From: Siphonodentalium dalli
Lineage: Eukaryota; Mollusca; Scaphopoda; Gadilida; Siphonodentaliidae
NCBI GenBank assembly: GCA_032622095.1
Contig: CP136062.1
Coordinates: 199,769,887 to 199,833,886, forward strand
Direction of reading: 5' to 3'
DNA: 64,000 bases
This document shows positions 1-11,044 of this stretch, one piece after another (within the stretch, counting starts at the first letter, position 1; each line of letters opens with the position of its first letter). A model generated the notes under the pieces. It made no database searches. It saw only the letters and a list, made by a program, of their open reading frames with translations, and had not been told where the DNA came from. Made by a program: the position numbers and the translations under genes.

Positions 1-495
1 CATGTCCCTGAGGTACCTATGTATCACAATATACACATTGCGTATATATATATATAAAATGATATAATATATATATCCGGGGGATATACATATTAAGTTT
101 TCCTCATGAGACCATGTCAGAAGGCCCTTCCAAAGCTGCGCCCATCAATCTAATGGGCGGAGCCAGATCACAGCTCCCTGTCATGATCCAACGTATCACT
201 AAATATAGATACACAACCCCACAGAGAACATGTCTCATGTCGCTGAGGTACCTATGTATCACCGTTTCACAAGATATCATTGCAGAAACCCGGTGACACA
301 AATCTTTCGCATATATAGATATATAAAATGATATAATAGATATATCATGGTGATATATAAGTCATCATGAGATCATGTCAGAAGACCCTACTAAAGCTGT
401 GCCCAACAATCCAATGGTCGGAGCCAGAGCAGAGATCCCTGGCACAATCCAATGTATCATTAAAGATATATATATAGCCCCTCAGAGAACATGGC
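1..495. repeat. two-unit tandem repeat, ~236 bp
   Basis: The segment starting CTGAGGTACCTATGTATCAC near position 9 recurs near 245, and the following sequence (a run of TATATA, then a stretch containing CATGTCAGAAG, then a GGAGCCAGA stretch) repeats in the same order. The second unit is diverged and fades out near 495. No protein is supported here: open frames on both strands only follow the repeat. Confidence 0.75.
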
Positions 496-2043
496 CGAAC
501 ACCGCAGGTGACCAGAGCATCCGATGAGAAAGCAAACCGCTACTCTCAGGTGCCAAAACAATAGTGTCGGTACGAGTATTAATTTTGGAGAAATTTCCCA
601 ACGAGCACCATCCTTTGGAATGGAGACAGACAGCAAAATGTGCAATCACAAGTAAATCCACACACATTACTATTATTAGGCCATCACGACCACTAGGCAC
701 CTGAGAGCAGTCCGCGTTCCCAGCGGAATACCCACCGCGATCCGATTCTAAGAAATGAAGGTGCGCCTTCTACAACCGAAATCAGTTCAAATGATGTAAA
801 ATGTAGTCAGATGATGAACACAGGTAAATTTTCACGGTCACCATACGGAATATTCAGGTCTGAGCCTCTGCCCCCCCAAACATGCAGCAGAACGACCTAG
901 GTGTGTGATAGGTCAGTTAGTGTGAAGCATGCAGCAAACTAGGGGAAGACCCGCTCTAAAAATGGCTCCCCTAGGAAGGAAACGAATGAAATTATCATCC
1001 TCCTAGTAAAGGAAACACATCCCTTTATAATGTTGTTTTATTTTAATTTGAAGAGCCAAGATAGAGAGGAACTCCCCCGACCTAAGTGGTCCCGCTTATG
1101 GCATGTTTAAGGAAGAGAGGACAGCATAGACCGAAATGCGCAGTTGGCAGCATGGCTTCAGGCCCTTATGATCGGGCATCTGTGCCATGGGGATGGGATG
1201 CCACTCGAACGGGGTGGTCCCCTGCCTGCGTCTTAGGAAAGGTCGGTAATGCTGGTCAATGAGCTTCCTCGATAGCTTAGCTGGACAGCGCAAACGTCTT
1301 TGCCTGTTTTATTGTCTATGTGCCAGATAATCAAATTGATATGGGCAATAGAAGTATGAAGAGCCATGCTGATGGCCTCTTGTCGGAAAGACTATTGGCA
1401 GTGGTCGTGGGACACATGGCAATATAAATGCTTTCCATGTAAATATGCTTCATTCGTGTGTGAAGCATATTCGCCATATCAACGGTATGAAAGGTCGGGA
1501 CACGTATATATTTTAAAATTCATTGAGACTCCAACTAGTCCATGAATACCTTCAAAACACCTACCATGCCCTTTATGAACAATGCATGCTGTATTGGATG
1601 TACAGCCTGTTCTTGTACCAAGCTCACATTTGATATGATTACTTGCCATAAATAATGTCTCCCCCCCACCTTCCTTGTCTTGGAATACCACTGCTATTAT
1701 ATCGTTATTCATTGGGGAACGTCATCCAGGCACGGTCGCCAGTTATTTCCAGTGGGCCAGTTACATGTACCTGGATGGGTCAAGTCACCACGACTCTAAA
1801 TACCTGTCAGGCTGGAATCATTCTCATAATTGAATCAAGAAGGGGAAAGGTTGTTCAAACCAAAGTATCTTCAGATATATTTGTATATAGTGAAACCATG
1901 ATTAAACAGCGTCGATAAGAGTGACCTATTAAACAGAGTGACGATAAGCTTCTTGCCTTACTCTAGAGAATGCAAACCGGAGCACCCATGATTTGTAATT
2001 TTGTGTCCCAATTAGAGCCATATCCAGAATCGTAGTAACCCAG

Positions 2044-2080
<37 letters not shown>

Positions 2081-3802
2081 CTTCTTTTCGGTAAACCTAC
2101 ACAGGAAGGAAAGCAATTATGTTTGTATTCCGGAAGGAGACACCATTTAGTCGAGAAACAACCCAGCAATTTTGAAAAGATGGGTTAATTTTGGATACAA
2201 TTCAGAATAATAACGAAAATCTGGAATTGAGACAATAGTGAAACTGTCATCACGATTAATTTTAGTGTCATGCTTGCAATCATTAAATGCTAGCAGTTCA
2301 AAATTTGACAGTGAAGTTGAAGCACTGTACGAGAATCGAATCATGTACTCAACAGAATTCTGACTCCTGTCAGATGTCAATCCCTGTCTGAAATTAATGA
2401 CACTTACCGAATCTTAGTACGACAACAGTCATTATTTTTCTGATATTGATAAACTGTAGTCTGATAACTTCAAGCGTCGACCAACACATCGAAATCATAG
2501 GAGACATGTGTGACAGTATTAAAACAGAAAACTCAAAGTATTTTGTGAAAGCATGTTGTTTTGATGAGATCTAGTGACTCCAGTAGTGTTCTGTAACATG
2601 CACACACCTCGGTGTGTACATGGGTCAGCCATCAAGTTTTTATTGTCCACACCCGATCGCACAGCGTAGTGCACCCACGACAACATACCTGAACAAGTGT
2701 TGTAATGGGGAAAGTCGGCATTTGCATTCGGATTTTATTCAGTAATCTCGAATGGGACTTGTTATAGCACTTGTCCAATATCAATCTCTGTCGATTTATT
2801 AAAGTAATAATGACACTACTGTTTTGACATTGATAAACCCAGATGTAAATTGTAATCAACTTTTAAGTTCAAATGTGACCAACACATCTGTATCAGTTGT
2901 ATTGAACCATAAAACAACAAAGTATTATAAGAAAGAATGTTGTTCACAACATTATGATAGATAGCGTCAGTAGCGATGGTAATTATTGCTAAATAAATGT
3001 CCACGCGTAAATAAATTCCCACGAAATTAGGATACTTCCGGTAGCGAATCACGTGGCATTTATATCTGACAAATTATATCATACCTTATAGGTTCTATAA
3101 TAATTACATAGATGCATTGCTCACAATAATCTATGCGCCTCGTAAGGCCTTGAAATGGCGGCTGATTATGGCGAAATGTCGATTTTCATATTCAAATTTT
3201 TTTTAAGTCCGCCGCCTTTTCGAAAACCCGGACAATTTGTATGTTTGAAGCGAAACGGTCCGTGAATTCGAAACAATAATTCTAAAAACTAACGCGTAGG
3301 CGACCAGTAATTATTGTATCGATAAATTGAATTTGTTGTCTAGTTGTTAAACGACAAATTCGGAAAAATACTCCCTTCTCGTTCGGTTCGTAGCAGAAAA
3401 TAAACTGGCGTATTCAGTCAGTTATATTGGGACTGCGCATGCGTGACTAATACGAGCAAGCCACTAAAGACCGCGAGGTACCATAGGCGACCACAAAAAA
3501 GTTAACCCCTTTTCTACTATGGTTTTACAAACGCAGGACATCTATCCATATAGTTCAGTGTGAACGGCTTCCTTTAGCGGAAATATATGCCTGCGGTAAT
3601 TTCAACAAAGGGCCATAACGAGTAATCCATATATCAAATTTGAATACTATCAGAAAAATAAAACTAAAGTTATCACCGGGAAAGCAAAAGAGTTATCATC
3701 CGGGGCCCTAGCCTATCATGAAGCAGAGCTTGTAATCATGAATATTGCAAAGTTTGTCAGACTATAACCTTGAAAATAAATGATAAATAGATAGAACGAC
3801 AA
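496..3802. other. no gene recognised; probable CHMP7 intron or flank
   Basis: I see no convincing exon on either strand. The stretch contains a 36-base run of C at 2044-2079 and otherwise unique AT-rich sequence. Because CHMP7 runs leftward from 10864 with most of its exons unaccounted for, this may be intron sequence or may hide short exons that I could not recognise. Confidence 0.4.
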
Positions 3803-3937
3803 AAGTGTGTGAACTGGTTAACATTATTGCATGAGTGTGTTGTAGCGCGATGGTAAAACAAGAACCGGAGGTTCGAGTTTTACCTCGCAGCATGACAAAC
3901 GAGTGCAATAACGTTAACATGTTCACAAAACTGTGTT
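3803..3937. repeat. imperfect foldback element
   Basis: The left arm (GTGTGTGAACTGGTTAAC...) pairs with the right arm (GTTAACATGTTCACA), and inside them GCGATGGTAAAAC pairs with GTTTTACCTCGC. The whole forms one long imperfect hairpin with its tip near 3870. The inner part resembles tRNA A and B boxes by chance, which the hairpin pairing explains better. Confidence 0.6.
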
Positions 3938-4035
3938 GTTCTGTTTATTGCACACTCTGAAGTGTGTAGCTTGTATTATACTAAAATTTAGGTCGATATT
4001 TTTTTACTTATTTGAACAAACATGTGCTTAACGTC

Positions 4036-4432
4036 TTAACCCTTTACCCAACAAACCGGCCAAATAAAGCTTCAACAGCCTAAAATATCTTCGGTCTGTC
4101 TCAATAGAACCATACAAATATGGATATCATTGGAACCGGCTCCTTGACCACATTGTGATAGTTACAGTTATGCCCTGTGCCAATGCATTCTCTTATATAT
4201 GCGAGTCGACCATAGGTCGCCTCGCATATATAAGAGAATGCATTGGCCTAAAAAAAAACTTTTTTTAACACTTTTACCATTTTTTCTTACATTCTTAAAC
4301 AATTTTATAATTTTTAATGTGTTAAGCCAATGCATTCTCTTATATATGCGAGGCGACCTATGGTCGACTCGCATATATATATATATAAGAGAATGCATTG
4401 GCACAGGGCCCTTCTGTTGGGTAAAGGGTTAA
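4036..4432. mobile_element. TTAA-flanked non-autonomous DNA transposon with two hairpins
   Basis: The element begins TTAACCCTTTACCCA and ends with the exact reverse complement TGGGTAAAGGGTTAA. The TTAA at each end fits the target preference of piggyBac-like (and some Kolobok) transposons. Inside are two near-perfect hairpins, 4179-4247 and 4326-4402, each about 66-77 bp, whose stems contain CAATGCATTCTCTTATATA. The second hairpin is the reverse complement of the first, so the element has a palindrome of palindromes. There is no transposase. A close copy lies at 61877-62247. Confidence 0.85.
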
Positions 4433-5039
4433 GGCCAAAAAAAAAATTTACCTGTGTTTAGGTTTTCCCTACCTACCCTAGAAAAAGGTGCCTACCCAAA
4501 ACATTTTATTGGACTGTAGACACAGATACATTTTGTTTTGTTCAGTGGGAAGGGCATCAAAATGTATCTTACCCATTTTCAAACCTCTCCTATAAAAACT
4601 TTTTGAAGTTTTATTAGTCTAGTGCTCTGACTAATTTAAGATAACAATATTTAGTTTTGAACCATTCAATTTTACCTGAATTTTGAAGCTTTCTAGATTA
4701 AATTGTCAATGACCCAATGGAATTCAGAATAAAAAAATAATTATTTTAGACCATGTAACCCTAAACACATCTATTATTTTGGTTGGCCTAATGTAGACTA
4801 TACCTCACAATTTAGTGAAGAAATGTTCTGTTAAAGTTGACGTCGCAAGTGACGTTGTTGTCATAATAGGTTTATATTGTTCAAGAACAATACACAATGT
4901 TTTATTGAACGTTTTGAAATCTTCTGTATTTTGCAAAAATAAGCCATTGGTGTGCAATAAAGGTATCCCCCGCCGAATTGTGCAGTTGGGGAAGTGCATT
5001 CTCAATAATGTTTGCGTTCTCAGTATGTGCTAAACAAGA
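4433..5039. other. no gene or clear repeat seen
   Basis: AT-rich sequence with A and T runs. Short open frames on both strands around 4805-5035 overlap each other and resemble no family I know. Confidence 0.4.
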
Positions 5040-5605
5040 GGTGGTATTTTGTCAAAAAGCCTGGCTTGCGAAATCATTTTAGGTACTGGTCATGGGAGCG
5101 AATATACCAAAAATCTTTTAAATCCGTTGACATTCGTGGAAATGAGCCCTGTGACATCGTCCATTTGTACACAAAAAAATAAACAAAGTCCAATAACTCT
5201 GCTGAAAATATCCGGCCGGACCTGGTTTGCGAACTCATTCTAGGTAATGGTCAGGTGAACTCATATACCAAATATCTTTTAAATCCGTTGAGATTTGTGG
5301 AAATGAGCCCTGTGACGTCGTCGATTTGCTATTTGGTAAATTCGACAAAAATAATAAACAAAGTCCAATAACTCCGGTAATAATATCTGGCCAGACCTGG
5401 CTTGCGAACGCATTCTAGGTAATGGTCAGGTGAACTCATATACCACAAATCTTTGAAATCCATTTACATTTGTTCAAGTTATGACTCTTACAAATCGGGA
5501 CAGACGGTCCACTAAGAGCGGCTCGACAGACGGACGGACAGAACCCATTACTATATCCCCCGCAAATTTTTAATTTGGAGGGGGATAAAAAGAGCACGCC
5601 GTCGG
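5040..5605. repeat. dispersed repeat with ~175 bp sub-repeats and GACGGACGGAC end
   Basis: The phrase CCTGG(C/T)TTGCGAA...CATT(C/T)TAGGTA occurs near 5061, 5221 and 5397, each followed by a block about a TTTAAATCCGTTGA stretch and GAAATGAGCCCTGTGAC. The unit ends with a GACAGACGGACGGACAGA stretch and TATATCCCCCGCAAATTTTT. This layout (tandem sub-repeats, then a run of GGAC) recurs at 10560, 54324 and 57502 with different sequence, suggesting a superfamily of dispersed elements. No protein is supported. Confidence 0.65.
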
Positions 5606-5960
5606 GGCATGGCATAATATTCCCATCTCTGGAGTAGGGTGGGGCAAGGTTTAAAGGCACGTGAGGCCTTTGTTGTCGAAAATATTCATATTTATTCCGA
5701 TCACCGTAAACAGAAAAACATTAAAACGCATACAGTTTCGTTCATATATACCATGACCATCGCGTAAACAGCATGTTATCATAAAGACCTACTATGTTTC
5801 ACCTAAGCAAGAGCCTGGTTGTGTTACAGAAGACAACATAATGCTACTGGCTAATCACACACAAATGGCATAAACGCTCTTTATTAGTTCCATATCAGGA
5901 ATTGACCAACAAAGAACGCTCTTTATGTTTACCATCATAATATAAACAAACACCAGAAAA

Positions 5961-6279
5961 TATAATATTTATAAATAATATTACTTTTTCCTTAAGGGAA
6001 GCCCGAAACTGAACTATATGGATTACGTCTCCGGCCTTGTGTCAATCAGGAGGGTTAAAATTTTATTGCTGTGCCGATCCCACTCACACCCGTGTCCGGA
6101 TTAGTCTCGCATGAATACACCCGCATTCTATCTATTGTCTAGTCAGTTTTTTATTTCCGACTTAATCATGAGATTTGCGAGTCGCGGGGTTGGGAATGGC
6201 ACCACCATGGGAGGGATCTATGATAGTTCAGTTTCGGGCTTCCCTTAAGGAAAAAGTAATATTATTTATAAATATTATA
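5961..6279. mobile_element. MITE with 57-bp terminal inverted repeats
   Basis: Positions 5961-6017 are an exact reverse complement of 6223-6279; the arms carry TACTTTTTCCTTAAGGGAAG and GCCCGAAACTGAACTAT. The interior (6018-6145) is repeated in the opposite orientation at 9968-10117, near the right end of the larger element that starts at 6280. This MITE is therefore probably a deletion derivative of the same family, sitting directly against its larger relative. Confidence 0.85.
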
Positions 6280-7160
6280 TTTTTCCGCCAAGGAGAAGCC
6301 CTCAACTGAACTATATGGATTAGAATGCAAGCCCAGGAGGAGGCACGAGCAATAAAGTTAATTAATATCCAAATTCGATGGGAATGTACTCTTCCGAAAC
6401 AGGATTCATGTAAATGTGATTTAGTCATGAATCAGATATGATTATGTTACGTGAAAGAGCTCCCAATTCAGATTACGACATTGCTCAAATGTGTACCGCC
6501 CCCCCCCCCCCCTTGTTTTTGGAATAAACATCCCAGGTAGTGCCATATAATTCATGCTAGCGAGACAACCGAGCAAGTATAACTTTGCTGCATCCAATTC
6601 TCTTTGTTATCTTCTTCACTCTCTCGACAGTTCACATTATGAACTGATGTCACATGCAGCCATTGTGTATGCCATAAGATATCAGAATGCTTATGATACA
6701 CCAGGGAGCAAATTAACTGGAATCGCATCGCGATTTGCCACTGAAATGTGGATACCGGTAATAGCGAGGAATTTATTATACATGTATGATGTTATAAAAA
6801 TGCTATCTAATCATGTCAATGTGAGATTATTTGCTAATCAGAAATCGAAAGTAAATTGCTCCCTGTGATACACAAACCAGACATAAAAATGATATGCTGC
6901 AGATATCAGAGCGAGGTATGAGGTTTCATTATATCATGCCACACCTCTGTACTCCAGCCTCGTATAATGTAGAGAGCAGGGAACGCCATCATGATCCAAG
7001 GTATCATTGCATACCAGTATATATGGGATTAGAGAACACCACTGAGGACTTGATGAACAAGCATAGAAGCATCAGTGATCTATGATGGCGCACATAACGA
7101 GTGTCGGGTACATTTCGAAATGATCAAATGTAGCAGAATGATCAAAATTGCAAAATGACC

Positions 7161-7681
7161 GGTGAAGGAGTGGCCTGGAGGTATCCCGAAGGTATTACGA
7201 TTCCAGGAGATTGGACCCCATCGTGTGGAGATGTGGGCCACTGCACAGTGGGGAAGAGATAGAAGGCTGGTTGGTGCAGCTCTTGGAGGCACGCAACAAG
7301 TCTTCCCCACCCAGATCATTCAGCCTTTCTTTCCTACCGGTGAAGGAGTGGCCTGGAGGTATCCCTAAGGTATTACGATTCCAGGGGATTGGACCCCATC
7401 TTGTGGAGATGTGGGCCACTGCACCATGGGGAAGAGTTAGAAGGTTGGTTGGTGCAGCACTTGGAGGCACGCAACAACAAGTCTTCCCCACCCAGAACAT
7501 TCAGCCTAACGGTGGAGGAGTGGCCTAGAGGTATCCCGAAGGTGTACGATTCCAGGGGAGTGGCTGGACCCCATCTGTGGAGATGTGGGCCACTGCACCG
7601 TGGGGAAGAGGCAGAAGGCTGGAGCAGCTCTTGGAGGCACGCAACAACTCTTCACTTCCCCACCCAGAACATCCTCCAAAG
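7161..7681. repeat. three tandem units of ~175 bp
   Basis: Units start at 7161, 7339 and 7511 (GGTGAAGGAGTGGCCTGGAG and variants). Each contains GTATTACGATTCCAGG, GATGTGGGCCACTGCAC and GGCACGCAACAA. The third unit is the most diverged. Both strands stay open for about 100 codons through parts of the array, which follows from the repeat and is not evidence of a gene. Confidence 0.85.
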
Positions 7682-7800
7682 GCTACAGTGCTGGATCTTT
7701 CCTGACTGAGATAAATACTTGTACTTATCGCAAATTGTTGAATTAAATGAAGCAATATAAGATATCAACCTGTATCCTCATCCTGTACAAAATCACTTAC

Positions 7801-8114
7801 CAGCGGAACATCAGAATCCTCGTCCGACAGTGTGCCTGGTGACCCACTGTCGACCCGCGATTCTTGCTCATCGTCGTCAAACCTGCCGACGCCACGCGAT
7901 GCAGAGAAGCATGTTAAGATCGACGCCAGCCAACAGAATTGGCTGCATCAGGTTGGGATACCAGACTGTGGAAGAGGCCTACTCTGAAATGGTTCGACGC
8001 AAGACAAATGCTCTTGCATTTGGGATAAGTAGCTATGTCCTGTCCAAGGTCACCCCCTCAAATTCTGGGGCATCATCAAGCTGCGCCCCCAAGGCCAGAG
8101 GGAATAAGTTCTGA
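7801..8114. pseudogene. possible coding remnant, strand unresolved
   Basis: This GC-richer patch looks protein-like in two directions. On the plus strand an open frame ends at 8114 and includes the segments RLGYQTVEEAYSEMVRRK and FGISSYVLSKVTPSNSG. On the minus strand an acidic stretch (FDDDEQESRVDSG through LSDEDSDVPL) ends exactly at a good splice donor, CTG followed by GTAAGT, at 7800. I do not recognise either as a named family. Its place between the inverted ends of the 4 kb element suggests a decayed transposase, but it could be a host exon. Confidence 0.3.
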
Positions 8115-8219
8115 TGAGCCATTTTGATCAGAGGAAGCCCCTTCCATGGAATCCCCCAAATGCAGGTGGTCCTGACCAAACTGGAATAAATGTCGATGAC
8201 ATACCACTATGATCGCATG

Positions 8220-8405
8220 ACGGCGGAGGAGCAGGCCCGGATGTATCCCGAAGGTATTACGATTCCAGGGGATCGACTGGACCCCATCTTGTAATGATGT
8301 GGGCCACTGCACCATGGGGAAGAGTCAGAAGGCCATTTGGCTGGTGCGCTATGTCAATGAGAGCAAGAGCGTCACGTGACAACGAGTCTTCCCCACCCAG
8401 AACAG
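8220..8405. repeat. fourth, separated copy of the ~175 bp unit
   Basis: Sequence from 8220 shares TATCCCGAAGGTATTACGAT, the GGGCCACTGCACCATGGGGA stretch and the AGTCTTCCCCACCCAGAAC stretch with the tandem units at 7161-7681. It has an internal substitution after the GGAAGAGTCAGAAGG stretch. It flanks the possible coding remnant on the far side. Confidence 0.8.
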
Positions 8406-9967
8406 CCGTCAATCATTTTCGTCATGATTGTATCGAATCGTTTTTGTCACATAATCAGTGGATATGTGACAATAGACGAAGAGCCATGTCTTGGCCGGTT
8501 TCGGAAATATATTGGCAGTAGATGTGCGCAATATAAACGCTGCGCATGTAAGCTCGCTTTAGACATGTAACAATACAAATGCAGTCCTTTCTGATATTCT
8601 GCGCAATATAAATGTGTTGCATGTAACTGCGCATCATACACGAGTGAAAGCTATTTGGCAGAATATCGTTTTGATAGAAGTGGAAATAGAAGTTAGTGAG
8701 CCAAGTGATGGTCTCTACTGGAAAGACTATTGGCAGTGAATCTGGAGCACGTGACAATATGTATTCTTTCTATTTCGCTGTTTGCCGTTATCATTCACTG
8801 ACGAAACTGCAAAGTATGTCAGTATTGGGATGAAAACTGTTCACCATATGTAAGCATACTAGTAGTCAGTTCTGACAGCATACATGAGGCCCTGATACCA
8901 TATGATTGTCATGTACAATGTATGGAACTATTACGGCGTGCAATACATTAGTCCAAGCTCGCCCATGCCGAGGCATATTAGAGCCTACTAGTACGGTAAG
9001 ATGGCTTAGTGTCAGGCTACAAAGTTTTCACTTCATTGCAGTTGGTGAACAATTACATACATGGATGTAAATTTAGAACGTCAGACAACACATCAATTTG
9101 AAGTGTGGTTATATATGTGATAACGAATACCATCCCCCTGTGACGGAGTGTTAGTAACTATTGTACTGATGATACAATGAGTTATATGATATTTAATCGT
9201 GATAGACAAGGCAGAATTTTCTAAATACCTTGAAGTCGATGTAATGTGTTATTACATTAGCCATGTGTCTAACAAGACCACGCGCTCATACATACTGGCG
9301 GGCGTAGATTCGCAGGTATTGATCGTTAAAACAATGTTACAGATCGCTCATTCGAAAGAAATGTGAATTGTCATCTGATAGTGATAACAAGTACTATCTT
9401 TCGAATTTATTCATGTAAAGTATGACAAAGGAGGAAATGGCTGTCCTGTGCAACTTTCTGCGAATTAACAGAGCAGTGCCATGTATGATTTGGCAGTATA
9501 CATTAGGATACAAAGCAACGGAACTTACGAAATAACCGAAGCGAGTCGACGGAAACTTATGGAAAGTGAAACACGTGTAGCACGAAAATAGGAGATATCG
9601 CATACCGTACTACATTGCGTCCTCAATTGTAAGTCATGATAGTCATCACGCCGTATGTGTGGCACAATATGCACTATGTGGTTTTGCCACAAGTAAGCTA
9701 TGTGCTTCATTAGTCGTTGTCAAGATGGCCATCTGAATTCCAATTGTTGGAAGATAAAGCCGTCTTGAGGAAAACAGAAAACACGGAAACAAATTACGGA
9801 TACAGTGAAACGAAAAAAGTTCCCGTTTCGGATGTGAGAAATATTAATTAACTATCGGGTACAATAAATTGCAAGTTTGTAATATCAACAATAAATATTG
9901 AGTCGATAAACTCGCAACACAGAAAGATACAACCTTGAGAAAATAGAAACGATCCTGTCCTGGCGAG
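8406..9967. other. no gene recognised
   Basis: A short local repetition of GCGCAATATAAACG/AATGTG and TGCATGTAA occurs near 8525-8630. Otherwise I see unique sequence with stop codons in all frames. It lies inside the 4 kb inverted-repeat element and CHMP7 intron 2. Confidence 0.4.
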
Positions 9968-10559
9968 GAGGAATAAAAACTGACTAGACAATAGATAGAA
10001 TGCGGGTGTATTCATGCGAGACTAATCCGGACACGGGTGTGAGTGGGATCGGCACAGCAATAAAATTTTAACCCTCCTGATTGACACAAGGCCGGAGACG
10101 TAATCCATATAGTTCAGTTTAGATATAGACATATCTAAATAGTCATTTACAGATAGCCTATATATATATAGTTAGGAATATACTCAGACCACGTTCTGGG
10201 GTTGGTCAATGCTGGCCGTAAAGACACAGAAGATGTAAGATGTAAGATGTAAGTTGAGGGCTTCTCCTTGGCGGAAAAAGTAACTTTTTAAGCCTTTGTT
10301 TACATAACAATGGTCAAACATATGACAATAACATACTGTTTATGTGATATTTCTTATTTGTATACGGACAAAGTCGGTCTATATTTTGATGTTCTTTCTG
10401 TTTGTGGCGGTTTTTGACTGGTGGAAATATTTTCACATGATACCCACCGCCAAGGCCAACCGTATCTTTAATTCATTTGTTTGAAACCTTTGACTTAAGA
10501 CGAAATAAAAATAAAACACAATAATCTGGAAACCGCATATCAGGTAAAATCTAAGTCGA

Positions 10560-10790
10560 AAAAGGGGCATAACTCAGTCAAAATAATGCGGATGAAACCC
10601 ATATTCGAATTTGATCTGTATTTTGGTGTGGTAAACTAACATGCCAAATTTGGTTCAGTTCACTCGATTCAATCTAAAGTTATCATCAGGAAACCAAAAG
10701 CGGACGGATATTGTCGGATAATGGACGACGGACGGACGGACAACCCATTTACATAATACGACCGTTTTTCAAACGAGCGTATAAAAAGTC
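10560..10790. repeat. dispersed GGACGGACGGAC repeat
   Basis: The stretch runs from AAAAGGGGCATAACTCAG through GCCAAATTTGGTTCAG and GACGACGGACGGACGGACAA to ACGAGCGTATAAAA. Its layout matches the other GGAC-run elements in this window (5040, 54324, 57502). A related fragment without the GGAC run is at 3600-3705. Confidence 0.55.
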
Positions 10791-10863
10791 AAATTCGAAT
10801 TTGACTTCTGGAGACACAATCTGAATTAGTATCACCAGAATTTTAAAGAGACTGGATTGCTAC

Positions 10864-11044
10864 CTCTAGTACTTCAAGGAGAATGTATTCTTCTGGTTCT
10901 TGGGTTGTTGGTGCCCAAACTTTGCTCACGCTCCAAGAGACTGGTGCTTTAACCAGTTTGTTGTAAGTCCATTTCATCCAGCCTGCATCCTGTCCTGAGT
11001 TGTACGGTGACTGATATGATGAGAACTTTTTCAGCTTCCCATGC
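10864..11044 (-). CDS. CHMP7: CHMP7, coding exon 2 (partial gene)
   Basis: This exon continues the CHMP7 frame from the exon at 14691-14444. The acceptor is TTCTTCACAG just right of 11044 (read on the minus strand). One base completes the split arginine codon, and 60 codons follow before a donor GAG|GTAGCA at 10864/10863, leaving phase 0. The peptide includes HGKLKKFSSY, WMKWTYNKLVKAPVSW and QEPEEYILLEVLE. This fits the second half of the CHMP7 N-terminal region, where vertebrate proteins have a GEL motif, then a KPLKW-like segment and a VLVAVELL-like helix. In CHMP7 this N-terminal winged-helix region mediates membrane and LEM2 contacts. No in-frame stop is present. The donor is weaker than average. 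No third exon was found between here and position 1. Confidence 0.85.

Larger units (their letters stand above)
6280..10280. mobile_element. ~4.0 kb terminal-inverted-repeat element in CHMP7 intron 2
   Basis: The left end at 6280-6307 (TTTTTCCGCCAAGGAG, then AAGCCCTCAACT) is matched in reverse complement at 10252-10280. Subterminal ATCCATATAGTTCAG is shared at both ends. Between them lie a 172-178 bp repeat family (7161-7681 and 8220-8405) and a possible coding remnant (7801-8114). No intact transposase was recognised, so it may be decayed or non-autonomous. It may equally be two related elements that bracket unrelated sequence. Confidence 0.55.

Noticed and set aside
1963-2169. Open frame with a polyglycine run
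   Set aside because: The glycines come from the 36-base C run at 2044-2079 read on the minus strand; nothing else supports a gene.
3841-3900. tRNA-like A box (TAGCGCGATGG) and B box (GGTTCGAG)
   Set aside because: The boxes are only about 15-20 bases apart, no cloverleaf can be drawn, and the surrounding sequence pairs as one foldback hairpin.
4168-4432. Open frames with repeated RSPRIYKRMHW peptides (also near 21531-22125 and 62009-62831)
   Set aside because: These are translations of the palindromic hairpin modules and appear on both strands at each copy.
7162-7709. Overlapping ~100-codon open frames on both strands
   Set aside because: They read through the three 175-bp tandem units, in different frames with the same peptide phrases; the repeat explains them.
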